64,000 bases of DNA from Nocardia mikamii NBRC 108933 (GTDB lineage: Bacteria > Actinomycetota > Actinomycetes > Mycobacteriales > Mycobacteriaceae), in assembly GCF_001613505.1 (NCBI RefSeq), contig NZ_BDCM01000004.1, forward strand, positions 62,001 to 126,000, given 5' to 3'. Each line of letters opens with the position of its first letter. Position 1 is the first letter of the stretch. The position numbers and the translations under genes are program-made. The notes beneath the pieces were generated by a model that worked only from the letters and a program-made list of their open reading frames with translations, had not been told where the DNA came from and searched no databases. Of the stretch, positions 8,695-17,995 are shown in pieces.

Positions 8695-9957
8695 TCAGCG
8701 CGACGGCTCGAGCACCTCGCGCCCCACGAACGGAACCAGCGCGGCGGGCACCCGGACCGAGCCGTCGGCCTGCTGGTGATTTTCCAGCAACGCGACGATC
8801 CACCGGGTGGTCGCGAGAGTGCCGTTGAGCGTCGCGGCGATCTGCGGCTTGCCGTTCTCGTCCCGGTACCGCACCGACAGGCGGCGAGCCTGGAAGGTGG
8901 TGCAGTTCGAGGTCGAGGTGAGTTCGCGATAGGTCTGCTGGGTCGGCACCCAGGCCTCGCAGTCGAATTTGCGAGCCGCCGAGCTGCCGAGATCGCCACC
9001 GGCGACATCGATGACCCGATACGGGACCTCGATCGCGGCGAGCATCTCCTTCTCCCAGTTCAGCAGGCGGCGATGTTCGGCATCGGCGTCCTCGGGACGG
9101 CAGTAGACGAACATCTCGACCTTGTCGAACTGATGCACGCGGATGATGCCGCGGGTGTCCTTGCCGTAGCTGCCGGCCTCGCGACGGAAACACGACGACC
9201 AGCCGGCATAGCGCTTCGGGCCGTCGCTCAGATCGAGGATCTCACCCGAGTGGTAGCCGGCCAGCGGGACCTCCGAGGTGCCGACCAGGTACAGATCATC
9301 GTCTGCGAGGTGGTAGACCTCGGCCGAATGCTGCCCCAGGAAGCCCGTTCCGGCCATGATCTCCGGGCGCACGAGTACCGGCGGGATCATCATGGTGAAA
9401 CCGTTGGCGACCGCGCGCTGGGCGGCCAACTGCAGCAGACCGAGCTGCAGCAGGGCGCCGTAGCCGGTCAGGAAGTAGAACCGGGCGCCCGAGACCTTGG
9501 CGCCACGTTCCATATCGATCAGTCCGAGCGCCTCGCCCAGGTCGAGATGATCGCGCGGGGAAAAGTCGAATTCGGTGGGAGCGCCCACGGTTTCGAGCAG
9601 AACGAAATCGTCCTCGCCGCCCGCGGGTGCGCCCTCCTGCACGACGTTCGAGATCGCGCGGTGGGCGCTGTCGAGTTCGGCGTCGGCGGCATTCTCGGCG
9701 GCCTCGGCCTCCTTCACCTTCGCCGACAACTCCTGCGCGTGGGCCAGCAGCGTCGCGCGCTCGTCCGGGGACGCCTTGCCGACCTTCTTACCCAGCGCCT
9801 TCTGCTCGGCGCGCAGGTTGTCCGCCGTCGCGACCGCGGCGCGGCGGGCGGCATCCGCCTCGAGCAGGGCATCCACCAGCGCCGGGTCCTCACCGCGGGC
9901 ACGCTGCGAGGCACGGACCGCTTCGGGATTCTCGCGCAGGAATCGGAGGTCGATCAT
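8695..9957 (-). CDS. serS: seryl-tRNA synthetase
   Basis: This 420-residue class II synthetase charges tRNA-Ser in the cytoplasm. The N-terminus [11 protein letters not shown], followed by a long alanine/lysine-rich coiled-coil arm (about residues 25-105), is the tRNA-binding arm. Motif 2 is seen in [15 protein letters not shown] and motif 3 in [12 protein letters not shown]. The ATG at 9957 is chosen over an in-frame TTG at 9963 because the family begins MIDL. It is divergent from the septum-formation gene, as serS (Rv3834c) is in M. tuberculosis. Confidence 0.97.
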   Translation of the reverse strand: MIDLRFLRENPEAVRASQRARGEDPALVDALLEADAARRAAVATADNLRAEQKALGKKVGKASPDERATLLAHAQELSAKVKEAEAAENAADAELDSAHRAISNVVQEGAPAGGEDDFVLLETVGAPTEFDFSPRDHLDLGEALGLIDMERGAKVSGARFYFLTGYGALLQLGLLQLAAQRAVANGFTMMIPPVLVRPEIMAGTGFLGQHSAEVYHLADDDLYLVGTSEVPLAGYHSGEILDLSDGPKRYAGWSSCFRREAGSYGKDTRGIIRVHQFDKVEMFVYCRPEDADAEHRRLLNWEKEMLAAIEVPYRVIDVAGGDLGSSAARKFDCEAWVPTQQTYRELTSTSNCTTFQARRLSVRYRDENGKPQIAATLNGTLATTRWIVALLENHQQADGSVRVPAALVPFVGREVLEPSR

Positions 9958-10062
9958 GGGCAATCAGCCTAGTGGGAGGTGTCCACCGCATTTTCTGTGG
10001 ATCCGGTGAAATCCGAACCGATCGTGGCAGGCCCCGCGCGGCGCCTGCCATGATGGACGGCG

Positions 10063-11217
10063 ATGTCCTCCGACGATGGGGCGCCAGCGGCGCCGGAACC
10101 GGGAAACGAAGAATCCGACATGCCTCGCCGCAGGCGTGCCGGGGCGAACCGTCGCCGCCCGTTGCCGGGCGCCGGGAAACGCTCCGGGGACGGCAAGGCG
10201 TTGCATCCGCATCGGCTGCGGTGGGGATTGCTCGCGGTCGCCGTCGGTGCGGTGGTGGCGGCCCTGGTGACGCTGTCCATCTCGGGATTTCGCAGTTCGC
10301 ACGGGTTGGAGGTGCACGATCCCGGTTCGGGCAAGGCACCCGCCGGCCGCGCCGACGCCGCCTTCGGCTCCGCCAAGTCGGGTGACTGCCTCACCTGGAC
10401 CAGCGCCAAAACCCTGGATCTGACCAAGGTCAACTGCGCCGACAAACATCTGTTCGAGGTGACCGCCGACATCGATCTGAGCAAATATCCGGGTCGCGAA
10501 TTCGGGCCGGGCTCGGCCTTCCCCGATTCGCTGCGCTTCGGCGAACTGCGCGACGAACACTGCGCCTCGGCCGCGGCCGCCTACCTCGGTGGCCGGCTCG
10601 ACCCGCGGGGGCGGTTCGTGGTCGGCATGGTCAACCCGGGTGAACCGGGCTGGCGCAACGGGGACCGGACCATCCGGTGCGGATTGCAGTTGGTGAGCGC
10701 CACGGGTAGCGCGACGCAGCAGACCGTGGGCCGGGTGCGCGACAGCGACCAGTCCCGCGTCTTCGATGCGGGGACCTGCATCGGCATCAATCAGAATCTG
10801 CCGACCAACGAACCGGTCACCTGCGGTCAGCCGCACGCCTACGAGGTGATGTCGACGGTGGATCTCGGCACCCACTTCAACGGCGGCCCGCCGGCGAACG
10901 CCGATCAGGACAAGTTCATGCAGGACGAATGCGCCCGCGCCGCAGGCGATTACCTCGGCGGTCAGGACGCGTTGATCAACAAGACGCTGACCATCTTCTG
11001 GGACAACCTCGACGCTCGCAGCTGGCTGGTCGGCAGTCACAAACTGAATTGCCTGGTGGGCAAGGGCTCTCAGGACGGGTTCGCGACCATCACCGGATCG
11101 GCCAAGGGCGATGTGCTGATCGACGGCCAGGCCCCGGTGCCGCCGCCGAGTTCCGGGCGTTCCACCCCGGCGCCGCTGCCGGGCGCGGCGCCCGCGCCGA
11201 TTCCACCGCAGCGCTGA
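10063..11217 (+). CDS. septum-formation family membrane protein
   Basis: This 384-residue protein has a basic cytoplasmic N-terminus, one membrane helix at about residues 50-72, and an extracytoplasmic part with two similar cysteine-containing repeats. The first includes GDCLTWTS, VNCADKHLFEVTADIDLS and EHCASAAAAYLGG. The second includes GTCIGINQ, VTCGQPHAYEVMSTVDLG and DECARAAGDYLGG. This is the Septum_formation domain pattern, equivalent in position to Rv3835. The C-terminus is proline-rich. The precise role is unknown; the family name suggests division-related function. It is followed after 4 bp by the metallopeptidase gene. Confidence 0.82.
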   Translation: MSSDDGAPAAPEPGNEESDMPRRRRAGANRRRPLPGAGKRSGDGKALHPHRLRWGLLAVAVGAVVAALVTLSISGFRSSHGLEVHDPGSGKAPAGRADAAFGSAKSGDCLTWTSAKTLDLTKVNCADKHLFEVTADIDLSKYPGREFGPGSAFPDSLRFGELRDEHCASAAAAYLGGRLDPRGRFVVGMVNPGEPGWRNGDRTIRCGLQLVSATGSATQQTVGRVRDSDQSRVFDAGTCIGINQNLPTNEPVTCGQPHAYEVMSTVDLGTHFNGGPPANADQDKFMQDECARAAGDYLGGQDALINKTLTIFWDNLDARSWLVGSHKLNCLVGKGSQDGFATITGSAKGDVLIDGQAPVPPPSSGRSTPAPLPGAAPAPIPPQR

Positions 11218-11221
11218 CACC

Positions 11222-11575
11222 ATGCCGGTGTCGATGCCGGAGAGCCGGTTCGAAGAACTGGTCGGCGATGCGCTGGATACGATTCCGCCCGCACTCAGCC
11301 GGGCGATCGAGAACGTGGTGGTGCTGATCGAGGCCCGCAATCCCGAGGATCCGCATCTGCTCGGGCTGTATCACGGCATCGCGCTGACCGACCGGGTGGA
11401 CAGTCAGTACGGCGGCGCGCTACCGGACACCGTCACCATCTACCGCGACACGATTCTGGAAATGTGCGACGACGAACGGCAGGTCGTCGAGGAAGTGGCC
11501 ATCACGGTGATCCATGAGATAGCTCACTATTTCGGGATCGACGAAGAACGGCTGCATCAGCTCGGTTGGGGCTAG
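11222..11575 (+). CDS. small metallopeptidase family protein (HExxH)
   Basis: This 117-residue protein has a zincin motif VIHEIAHYFGID near residues 96-107, where two histidines bind zinc and the glutamate is catalytic. The downstream aspartate in GID could be the third ligand, as in minimal metallopeptidase (DUF1025-type) proteins. It has no signal peptide and should be cytoplasmic. The gene begins 4 bp after the septum-formation stop codon, suggesting one transcript; this pairing matches Rv3835-Rv3836. An in-frame ATG at 11234 is an alternative start. The substrate is unknown. Confidence 0.85.
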   Translation: MPVSMPESRFEELVGDALDTIPPALSRAIENVVVLIEARNPEDPHLLGLYHGIALTDRVDSQYGGALPDTVTIYRDTILEMCDDERQVVEEVAITVIHEIAHYFGIDEERLHQLGWG

Positions 11576-11773
11576 TCTTTCCGCGCGTAGCGGGTAAAGT
11601 CGAATCGATTCGTGACTCGAGGGAACCGAACCGGGGGCCGTCGCGTCCAATCATCTCGTAGGGGGAATTCTCGTGGTTCCACCGACGGGTCTGCCGGATC
11701 CTCTGTGCCGGAACAGCACTGGGCTCGGGCGGCCTCGACACTTGCACAGCCGCCACAAGAAGGAGTTCGAGTC

Positions 11774-12085
11774 ATGGTTGGTTTGCTCGGTGTACAGCCC
11801 GAAGTCGTCCTCGCGGCCTCGGCGGAACTCGATCTGCTCGCCGAACGTCTCACGGCTGCCGCCGCTTTGAGCGGCCCGGCCACCCACGTCGTCCCCGCCG
11901 GCGCCGAAGAGGTGTCCGTCGCCGCGGCAACCCATCTGAACGAGGGCGCGCTCAGCCACGACCGCGCGGCCGCGCAGGCCATTCTCGAATTGCACCACGC
12001 CGCCGCGATCCTGCGTCAGCAGCTGGCCTCGTACCTCGCCGAGGACGCGGTCAACGCGGCCGGCACCGCCGCGATTCAGTTCTGA
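11774..12085 (+). CDS. PE-family protein
   Basis: This 103-residue alanine-rich helical protein starts MVGLLGVQPEVV, preceded by AAGGAG with 8-nt spacing. Length, composition and position directly before a PPE gene and an EspG gene mark it as a PE protein, one half of a PE-PPE heterodimer exported by a type VII (ESX) system. The canonical Pro-Glu near residue 8 is represented by PEVV. It lies 44 bp upstream of the PPE gene and is presumably cotranscribed. No ESX machinery is encoded in this window. Confidence 0.78.
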   Translation: MVGLLGVQPEVVLAASAELDLLAERLTAAAALSGPATHVVPAGAEEVSVAAATHLNEGALSHDRAAAQAILELHHAAAILRQQLASYLAEDAVNAAGTAAIQF

Positions 12086-12129
12086 CCGGCGCCGATCCTT
12101 CACCACACCATTCGTTCAGGGGAGAGACA

Positions 12130-13305
12130 ATGACTGCAGGGATCACCGGAATCTATTGGCTGCCCCGGCTCGCCGAGGGCAACTCGAGTCTGCTGACCGC
12201 GGGTCCGCACGCCGTTCCGGCCGCTGCCGCGGCCACGGCATGGGGTGGTCTCACGGCGGCGTGGGTCGACGCGACCGCCACCGTCACCCGGGTCATGGCC
12301 GAACTGGGTGTCGGCCTGGTCGGTCTCAACGGTGCCGTCGCACTGACCAAACTCGCCGGCTTCACCGGCTGGGCCGAACAGCAGGGCATGCAGGCGGCGG
12401 CGATGGCGGCCAAGGCGTCCGCCCATGCCACCGCCAATACCGTTGCCACCCTTGCCATGCCGAGCCTGCCGGAGATCGCCGCGGTGGATGCCGCGCGCAT
12501 CGCGGCACATGGCCACGGTGGCGATCTGGACGGCAGTGCCGAGGTGGCGGAAGCCGCCAAGGCCGCGCTGGATGTGCAGGCCGCACTGGTCATGGACACC
12601 TACGAATCCACCGTCGAGGCCATGACGGCGACTCCGGCCGAGTTCCTGACGCCGCCGCCGATCGCGGCGGGCGCCGGGGTGGCCGACAGCGGTGCCGAGG
12701 CGGCTTCGCAGAACACCAGCAGCGACCCGGTGCAGACGGCCATCGGTGTGGCGCAAGCGCTCGCGACCGATCCGGGCGTGATCAGCGCCGCCACCCAGGC
12801 GGCCAATGTCGCCGGATCGGTGGCGACGACGGGCGTGTCCACGGTGGGCAATGTGGCCGGTACCGCGATCGCCGCGGCGACCAGCCATGCCGCGCCCGCC
12901 GCGAGCATGTCGCCGATGATGATGGGCGGCATGGGTGGTGTCGCCGCCGCCGGTGGCGCCGCGGCCGCCACGCGTGCCGTGTCCTTCGGTGGAAGCTCCG
13001 TCGGCATCGGCAACGGTGCGGGCACGCTACAGCTCCCCGAGGGCTGGGGCGCCGGCAACGTGATCGGCGCTCCGGCCGCGACCGCTCCGGTAGCGGAGGC
13101 GGCACCCGTCGCGCAGATGGGCGCACCGGCTCCGGCCCGCGCGAACAACGCCGCCGGTAACCCGCTGCTGGGCCGCCAGGTGAACAGCGACGACGACGAG
13201 GGTGAGCACCAGGGCAACGACTACCTGCGGGGCGAGCACTTCGCCGACGGCCGGGTCATCGCACCCGGTGTCATCGGAGCGGACCCGGCCGCGGGAGCGC
13301 GCTAA
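12130..13305 (+). CDS. PPE-family protein
   Basis: This 391-residue protein opens with IYWLPRLAEGNSSLL, a nocardial variant of the PPE start. An alanine-rich helical hairpin domain of about 170 residues with conserved tryptophans (WGGL, WVDA, FTGWAEQQG) follows. After residue 180 comes a low-complexity Ala/Gly/Met stretch, then a charged tail (NSDDDEGEHQGNDYLRGEH). It should pair with the PE protein and be recognised by the EspG encoded next. GGGGAGAG lies upstream of the ATG. The stop is immediately followed by the espG GTG. Function after export is unknown. Confidence 0.82.
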   Translation: MTAGITGIYWLPRLAEGNSSLLTAGPHAVPAAAAATAWGGLTAAWVDATATVTRVMAELGVGLVGLNGAVALTKLAGFTGWAEQQGMQAAAMAAKASAHATANTVATLAMPSLPEIAAVDAARIAAHGHGGDLDGSAEVAEAAKAALDVQAALVMDTYESTVEAMTATPAEFLTPPPIAAGAGVADSGAEAASQNTSSDPVQTAIGVAQALATDPGVISAATQAANVAGSVATTGVSTVGNVAGTAIAAATSHAAPAASMSPMMMGGMGGVAAAGGAAAATRAVSFGGSSVGIGNGAGTLQLPEGWGAGNVIGAPAATAPVAEAAPVAQMGAPAPARANNAAGNPLLGRQVNSDDDEGEHQGNDYLRGEHFADGRVIAPGVIGADPAAGAR

Positions 13306-14139
13306 GTGACCGTGCTCGGCGCCGGCCGCGGGCCGTCGATGCTCGAGTCGGTCGTGTTGTCGCTCGACGAGATGCAGTTTCTGCTCGAGAAACTGGAGAT
13401 CGACGAGGTGCCTGTCGTACTGGATGCGAGGGGCCGCTACGACAATGTGGTCGACCACGATCGGGCGATGACCGCGGCCGCCGAAGCGCTCACCGCGCGT
13501 GAGCTGCTCATCGACGGAGTCGTGCATCACGACCTCGAAGACCGGCTGCGCGGGCTGTACCGCCCGCACTGGGTGATCTCGATGCGCTGGTATGTCGGCG
13601 ACCGAGTGAACCGATTCTGCCTGGCGAAGGGCGACGACCTCGATGTCGTCGCCCTTCGCGGGCCGAATTCCTACAGCATCGACGAGGCCGGACACGACCT
13701 GCCGGGCACGATCATGGCGGCGCTGGGTCCCGCGGAGGCGCTCGAGCTCAGCGGAATGAATGTTCTGACCGAGGAACTCAAGCCGATTCTCGGTGATGCC
13801 GGGGATGCCGCGACCACCGCGCAGCGCCTGGGCCGAGTGGGGCGGCCGCCCCGCGACGCGCAGGCGCTGGCCTCGGCACTGGTCGAAATCCATTCGCACG
13901 CTTCGATCGTCGGCGTGGTGTACAACGATGCCAGCCGCGACATCTCCGACGGAATGATCGCGGTGTACAACACCCGAAACGGGCGCTTCATCGGGGTCAC
14001 CACCCGGTCCGACGACGAGGTCATGTGGACCTCGCTGGCCAGCGGGACACCGGGCCGATTGCGCACCGCGATCAAGGACCTCATCGACAAGCTCCCGCTA
14101 CGTGCGGATTTCAAACCGGCGTCGCCCGGAATCGGCTAA
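13306..14139 (+). CDS. espG: ESX secretion-associated chaperone EspG
   Basis: This 277-residue protein carries the features of the EspG family: SLDEMQFLLEKL near the N-terminus, a central RWYVGDR strand, and a C-terminal half ending RLRTAIKDLIDKLP. EspG proteins bind the tip of PE-PPE dimers in the cytoplasm and deliver them to their cognate ESX secretion channel. The GTG start directly follows the PPE stop codon, with GGGAG 8 nt upstream inside the PPE gene, so the three genes form one unit. The matching ESX locus must be elsewhere on the chromosome. Confidence 0.85.
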   Translation: MTVLGAGRGPSMLESVVLSLDEMQFLLEKLEIDEVPVVLDARGRYDNVVDHDRAMTAAAEALTARELLIDGVVHHDLEDRLRGLYRPHWVISMRWYVGDRVNRFCLAKGDDLDVVALRGPNSYSIDEAGHDLPGTIMAALGPAEALELSGMNVLTEELKPILGDAGDAATTAQRLGRVGRPPRDAQALASALVEIHSHASIVGVVYNDASRDISDGMIAVYNTRNGRFIGVTTRSDDEVMWTSLASGTPGRLRTAIKDLIDKLPLRADFKPASPGIG

Positions 14140-14837
14140 CCCATCGGGTCGTCGGCCTTGGGTTCGACCTGGTATCCGAACGGCGGGGTGTAGCGGCCCC
14201 AGCGCACACAGGTCCAACCGCCGTCGGCGGTCGGCGCCAGCTCGATGGTCTCGGTGTTGTCCAGATGGTTGTTGGTCGTGAACGGCGGTGCGACGCCGGT
14301 GAGTTCACGGGCCGCCAGCCGCATCGCGGCGCCGTGGCTGACCAGCAGCACGTCGCGCGACTCCGAGCCGGGAAGCAGGTAGTCGTCCCGAAGTTGTTCC
14401 AGCACAGGCAGATACCGCTCGAGGACCTCCTCGCCGGATTCGCCGCCGGGCAGCCGCGTATGCAGCTCACCCAGATGCCAGGAACGGTAGACCCGCTGGA
14501 ATTCCCGATGCGCCGCTTCGGAATTCTGCCCCTCCAGTTCGCCGACCTGCACCTCGTACACACCGTCGGCCACTTCGGCCGCCACACCGGTCACCGATTC
14601 GATATGGCCCGCGGTCTGCTGGGCACGCAGCGCCACCGAGGAGTACAACCGCACCGGCGGCACGGCCAGCCGCGCCGCGAACGACTTCGCTTGAGCCACA
14701 CCGCGTTCGGTCAGCGGTAGACCCGGCACCCGGGTATCCAGAAGTTTCGCGACATTACCCTCGGTCTCGCCGTGACGGACCAGCACCAACCTGCCGGAAC
14801 CGTGGACGGGATCGCGGTTCGCACCGGTTTCACTCAT
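14136..14837 (-). CDS. histidine phosphatase (phosphoglycerate-mutase-like)
   Basis: This 233-residue member of the histidine phosphatase superfamily has the catalytic RHG motif in LVLVRHGETEGN (residues about 18-29) and the second histidine in LLVSHGAAM. The start ATG at 14837 overlaps the pheA stop in an ATGA, so translation is coupled to pheA. The arrangement matches Rv3837c-Rv3838c. It may be a phosphatase acting on a small phosphorylated metabolite rather than a true mutase. Its 3' end overlaps the 3' end of espG by 4 bp (convergent). Confidence 0.88.
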   Translation of the reverse strand: MSETGANRDPVHGSGRLVLVRHGETEGNVAKLLDTRVPGLPLTERGVAQAKSFAARLAVPPVRLYSSVALRAQQTAGHIESVTGVAAEVADGVYEVQVGELEGQNSEAAHREFQRVYRSWHLGELHTRLPGGESGEEVLERYLPVLEQLRDDYLLPGSESRDVLLVSHGAAMRLAARELTGVAPPFTTNNHLDNTETIELAPTADGGWTCVRWGRYTPPFGYQVEPKADDPMG

Positions 14838-15754
14838 GAGGCGTCCACCCCCTTTTTCACATCGTCCAACCAGGCCGCCGCCGGCTCGTCGGCGGGCGGC
14901 GGCGAACCACTCGGTGAACTGGCCGGCCAGGAGCCCAGATAGCGGATCCGCCCGGCGGTCCGGTGCAGCGCCTTGAGAGCCTCGGCGACGGCGGTGTCGT
15001 CGATATGGCCGACACAGTCCAGATAGAAGCGATAGGTACCCATCCCGGTGCGCGTCGGCCGGGATTCGATGCGGGTCAGATCCACACCGCGCGTGGCGAA
15101 TTCGGCGAACACCCGCATCAGCGAACCGGGTTCGTTCGCCAGTTCGAGCACCACCAGCGAGGTGCGGTCGGCGCCGGTGCGGGCCGGCGCCACACGGGGC
15201 GGGGTGACCAGCACGAAACGGGTGATGGCCTGGTCGTGGTCGGCGACGCCGGTGGCCAGTTCGATGAGGTTCAGCCGCTGACCGGCCAGGGTGGTCGAGA
15301 CCGCGGCGTCGGCATGGCCGGCCACCACATCCTCGGCCGCGGCCGCGTTGGAGGCCGAGGTGTACAGCGTTGCCTGCGGCATCCGATCCGCCAGCCACAA
15401 CCGCACCTGCGCGGCCGCCACGGGGTAGGCCGCGACGGTGCGCACCCGCGACAGCTCCGTTCCGGGTTTCGCGACGATCGTGAACGCCACGTCGAGCTCG
15501 GTTTCGGCGATGATCTGCAGCCGCGGACCCACCGCGAGCGCGTCCAGGGTCGCCGAGATGGAACCCTCGACCGAGCTCTCGATCGGCACCACCGCGCCGT
15601 CGGCCGCACCGGACCGGATCATCTCGAGCGCCGCGCCCTGACTGGGTGCGGCGATCCGCTCGACCGGCTCGTCGAAGGCCCCGTCCGATTCGAGTCGGGC
15701 CAGGGCCATCTCGGTGAAAGTTCCCGACGGTCCGAAATAGGCGATACGCGGCAC
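14834..15754 (-). CDS. pheA: prephenate dehydratase with ACT domain
   Basis: This 306-residue enzyme converts prephenate to phenylpyruvate in phenylalanine synthesis. The N-terminus RIAYFGPSGTFTEMA and the segment VVPIESSVEGS are typical of the dehydratase domain, and the catalytic TRF motif appears as AITRFVLV. A C-terminal ACT domain (about residues 195-275) carries the ESRP motif (RIESRPTR), indicating feedback control by phenylalanine. The start is GTG 15754. A proline-rich tail precedes the overlap with the phosphatase gene. No fused chorismate mutase is present; a secreted chorismate mutase lies at 55.8 kb. Confidence 0.95.
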   Translation of the reverse strand: MPRIAYFGPSGTFTEMALARLESDGAFDEPVERIAAPSQGAALEMIRSGAADGAVVPIESSVEGSISATLDALAVGPRLQIIAETELDVAFTIVAKPGTELSRVRTVAAYPVAAAQVRLWLADRMPQATLYTSASNAAAAEDVVAGHADAAVSTTLAGQRLNLIELATGVADHDQAITRFVLVTPPRVAPARTGADRTSLVVLELANEPGSLMRVFAEFATRGVDLTRIESRPTRTGMGTYRFYLDCVGHIDDTAVAEALKALHRTAGRIRYLGSWPASSPSGSPPPADEPAAAWLDDVKKGVDAS

Positions 15755-15839
15755 GGATACGACATTACTGGCAGTTGGCTGCGCGCTCGCCGTTTGTGCG
15801 TACCCAGCGGTAACAGCCCAGGTCGTGGCCGGGGCGCGA

Positions 15840-16259
15840 TCAGGAGGTCAGCACCCGCAGCGCCGCCGTCACCGACTCCACCTGTTCGGTCTCGACGGCC
15901 AGCAGCACCTCGCGCAGCGCCTGGACGGCCGGAGCGGACAGCCCACGCAGGAATCTGATATCGGGGCTGGTCAGCGCGGTCCGGATATTCTCGCCACACA
16001 GCGCGGCCACCGTGGCCGCGACGATCGCCACCGCCCGCTCGCCCGAGCCCGTCGCGGCGACGAATCCGGTATCGGAATGTGCCGCGCCGACCAGGAATTC
16101 GGCGATGCGCTCATCGGGCAGGCTCAGGTCGAGCACCGGCGCCTGGGGATTCGCCGACGGCGGCCGGACCAGTCCGTCCACCAGATCGGACGGGCCCGCG
16201 CCGGGCACGCTCAATGACAGCAGAACGGGTTCGGAGGCGGGCGACGAATCGTGCGGCAC
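15840..16259 (-). CDS. conserved-looking hypothetical protein
   Basis: This 139-residue acidic, soluble protein starts at GTG 16259. It has no signal peptide or membrane helix. Most of it reads as alternating helices, with LPDERIAEFLVGAAHSDTG in the middle and a helical C-terminus. I do not recognise the family. It is divergent from the DUF2470 gene and its candidate IdeR box lies about 48 bp upstream of this start, so iron could affect both genes. Confidence 0.65.
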   Translation of the reverse strand: MPHDSSPASEPVLLSLSVPGAGPSDLVDGLVRPPSANPQAPVLDLSLPDERIAEFLVGAAHSDTGFVAATGSGERAVAIVAATVAALCGENIRTALTSPDIRFLRGLSAPAVQALREVLLAVETEQVESVTAALRVLTS

Positions 16260-16284
16260 ATTTCCACCGTAGCGAGCGCAATGC

Positions 16285-16313
16285 TTGCGTATCCACGGGC
16301 CGTGACTTAGCTT
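16285..16313 (+). promoter_or_regulatory. candidate promoter of the DUF2470 gene
   Basis: TTGCGT (16285-16290) and TAGCTT (16308-16313), separated by 17 bp, fit a sigma-A-type promoter. The -10 hexamer overlaps the candidate IdeR box. Confidence 0.45.
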
Positions 16314-16325
16314 AGGTTTACCTAA
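16307..16325 (+). promoter_or_regulatory. candidate IdeR iron box
   Basis: TTAGCTTAGGTTTACCTAA matches 16 of 19 positions of the recalled IdeR/DtxR consensus TTAGGTTAGGCTAACCTAA. It lies 43 bp upstream of the DUF2470 start and overlaps a plausible -10 element. That predicts repression by iron-loaded IdeR. The M. tuberculosis counterpart Rv3839 is, as I recall, IdeR-repressed. Confidence 0.82.
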
Positions 16326-16368
16326 TTATCCGTCGGTATCCGTCCCGGGTTCGTCACTGGAGGTCTGT

Positions 16369-17142
16369 ATGCGCCGCACGATCACGTCCGCCGCTCCATC
16401 CGCCGCGGAGCGGATCCGCAGTGCGTGCGCCCATGCCGAGAGTTCCGTCCTGGCCCTGCCCGGCACCGATCCGATTCCCACGACCGTGCACCACCTGCGG
16501 GCGTGCGGTGATGTGGTCGTCGCAGTCGCGCGCGATTCGGCGGCGGTCGCCGCCGCGGCGGCCGAGGTCGGTTCACCGGGTGTGCTGGAGCTGACCGACC
16601 ACGCGCCCTTGGCGCTGCGCGAACCTGTCCGTGCGCTGGTCTGGTTGCGCGGGCGGGTACGGGCGGTACCCGGACATGCCCAGCGCGCCTTGGCATCTCA
16701 GGTCGCGGGCGAATATCCGCATCCCGGCCTGCTCGATGTCGGCCACACCAGCACCCTGCTGCGAGTGGTGCTGGAATCGGCCGTCGTCGCCGACTCCGCC
16801 GGCGCCGAATCGGTCTGCCCGCACGATCTGCGCAGCGCCGATGCCGATCCGTTCTGGGAGCTGGAAGCGGCCTGGTTGCAACATATGGACTCCGATCACG
16901 CGGATGTGATCGCCCGGCTGGCCCGCCATCTGCCGGTCCGGCTGCGCGGTGGCTCGGTGCGGCCGCTGGCCATCGACCGCTACGGCGTCACGCTGCGAGT
17001 CGAAGGGCCCGACACCGATCACGACGTGCGACTGCCCTTCCACGCGCCGGTGGACGACGTGCAGCAGTTGAGCCGCGCGGTGCGCATCCTCGCCGGCTGC
17101 CCGTTCTTCGATCGCATGCACGGCTCCGATCGATCCGCCTGA
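16369..17142 (+). CDS. DUF2470 domain protein, predicted iron-regulated (Rv3839-like)
   Basis: This 257-residue protein has an N-terminal split-barrel-like half and a C-terminal DUF2470 domain containing MDSDHADVIARLA (about residue 170). Similar domains occur in HugZ-type haem-utilisation proteins, so haem binding or turnover is a reasonable guess. The ATG at 16369 has GGAGG 7 nt upstream. A strong candidate IdeR box overlaps the promoter, implying expression during iron limitation. The position next to pheA matches Rv3839. The biochemical function is not established. Confidence 0.8.
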   Translation: MRRTITSAAPSAAERIRSACAHAESSVLALPGTDPIPTTVHHLRACGDVVVAVARDSAAVAAAAAEVGSPGVLELTDHAPLALREPVRALVWLRGRVRAVPGHAQRALASQVAGEYPHPGLLDVGHTSTLLRVVLESAVVADSAGAESVCPHDLRSADADPFWELEAAWLQHMDSDHADVIARLARHLPVRLRGGSVRPLAIDRYGVTLRVEGPDTDHDVRLPFHAPVDDVQQLSRAVRILAGCPFFDRMHGSDRSA

Positions 17143-17200
17143 GAGCACATCCGACACGGCCGGATACGCGGCAGCCGGCCGACCACCCTAGATTGTCCGT

Positions 17201-17995
17201 ATGGTTCCGGCCGGTCGTTTCGCAGCTGCCTGGCCCGATCCCGCTGCGGAGCGCGACCGGTTCGCGATCCGGGTGGAGATCGCGATCGTCCTGGTCGTCA
17301 CCTTCGGGACGAGCGGGGCCGGCGCTGCGCTGTCGCTGCTGGAAAGCGCGCTGGCACCGGGCGGAATCGGTGGTCAGCAGGTCGCGCTGAATCCGTCCCG
17401 GGCCGCGCAGTCGACGATCGATCTGCTGTTTCAGCTGTTGAGCGTCGCGCGCCTGATCGGCTGGGGTGCGCTGGGACTGTATCTGTTGTGGCGCAGCGGA
17501 ATCGGACCGCGGCTGGTCGGACTGGCGCGGATCCGGTGGCGTGGTGATGTGGTCCCCGGCGTCGTCCTCGCCGCGGTGATCGGACTGCCCGGACTGGGTC
17601 TGTACCTGGCCGCCCACGCGCTGGGCATGAGCGTGACGATCGTGCCCAGTTCACTGCACGACCACTGGTGGCGGCTGCCGGTGCTGGTGCTCTCGGCCGT
17701 GGCGAATGCCGTGGCCGAGGAGATCATCGTCGTCGGCTATCTGATCAGCCGGCTGCGCACGCTCGGCTGGTCGGAGAACCGATCGCTGGCCGCGTCGGCG
17801 CTGCTGCGGGGCAGTTATCACCTGTATCAGGGGCTGGGCGGAGGCCTCGGCAACCTGGTGATGGGGGTGATCTTCGGGCGGTACTGGCAGCGGACCGGAC
17901 GACTGTGGCCGCTGATCCTGGCACACGCGACGATCGATTCGGTGACCTACATCGGCTACACCGCTCTGCACGGCCACGTCTCCTGGCTGCCGTGA
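17201..17995 (+). CDS. CPBP-family intramembrane metalloprotease-like protein
   Basis: This 264-residue protein has about six membrane helices. The CPBP/Abi motifs are visible: VAEEIIVVGYL (paired glutamates), then LLRGSYHLYQG, then LWPLILAHATID. The arginine usual in the first motif (EExxxR) is valine here, a variant I believe is common in actinobacterial members. The protein may cleave membrane substrates, but no target is known. The gene stands 88 bp upstream of the LCP gene on the same strand. Confidence 0.82.
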   Translation: MVPAGRFAAAWPDPAAERDRFAIRVEIAIVLVVTFGTSGAGAALSLLESALAPGGIGGQQVALNPSRAAQSTIDLLFQLLSVARLIGWGALGLYLLWRSGIGPRLVGLARIRWRGDVVPGVVLAAVIGLPGLGLYLAAHALGMSVTIVPSSLHDHWWRLPVLVLSAVANAVAEEIIVVGYLISRLRTLGWSENRSLAASALLRGSYHLYQGLGGGLGNLVMGVIFGRYWQRTGRLWPLILAHATIDSVTYIGYTALHGHVSWLP

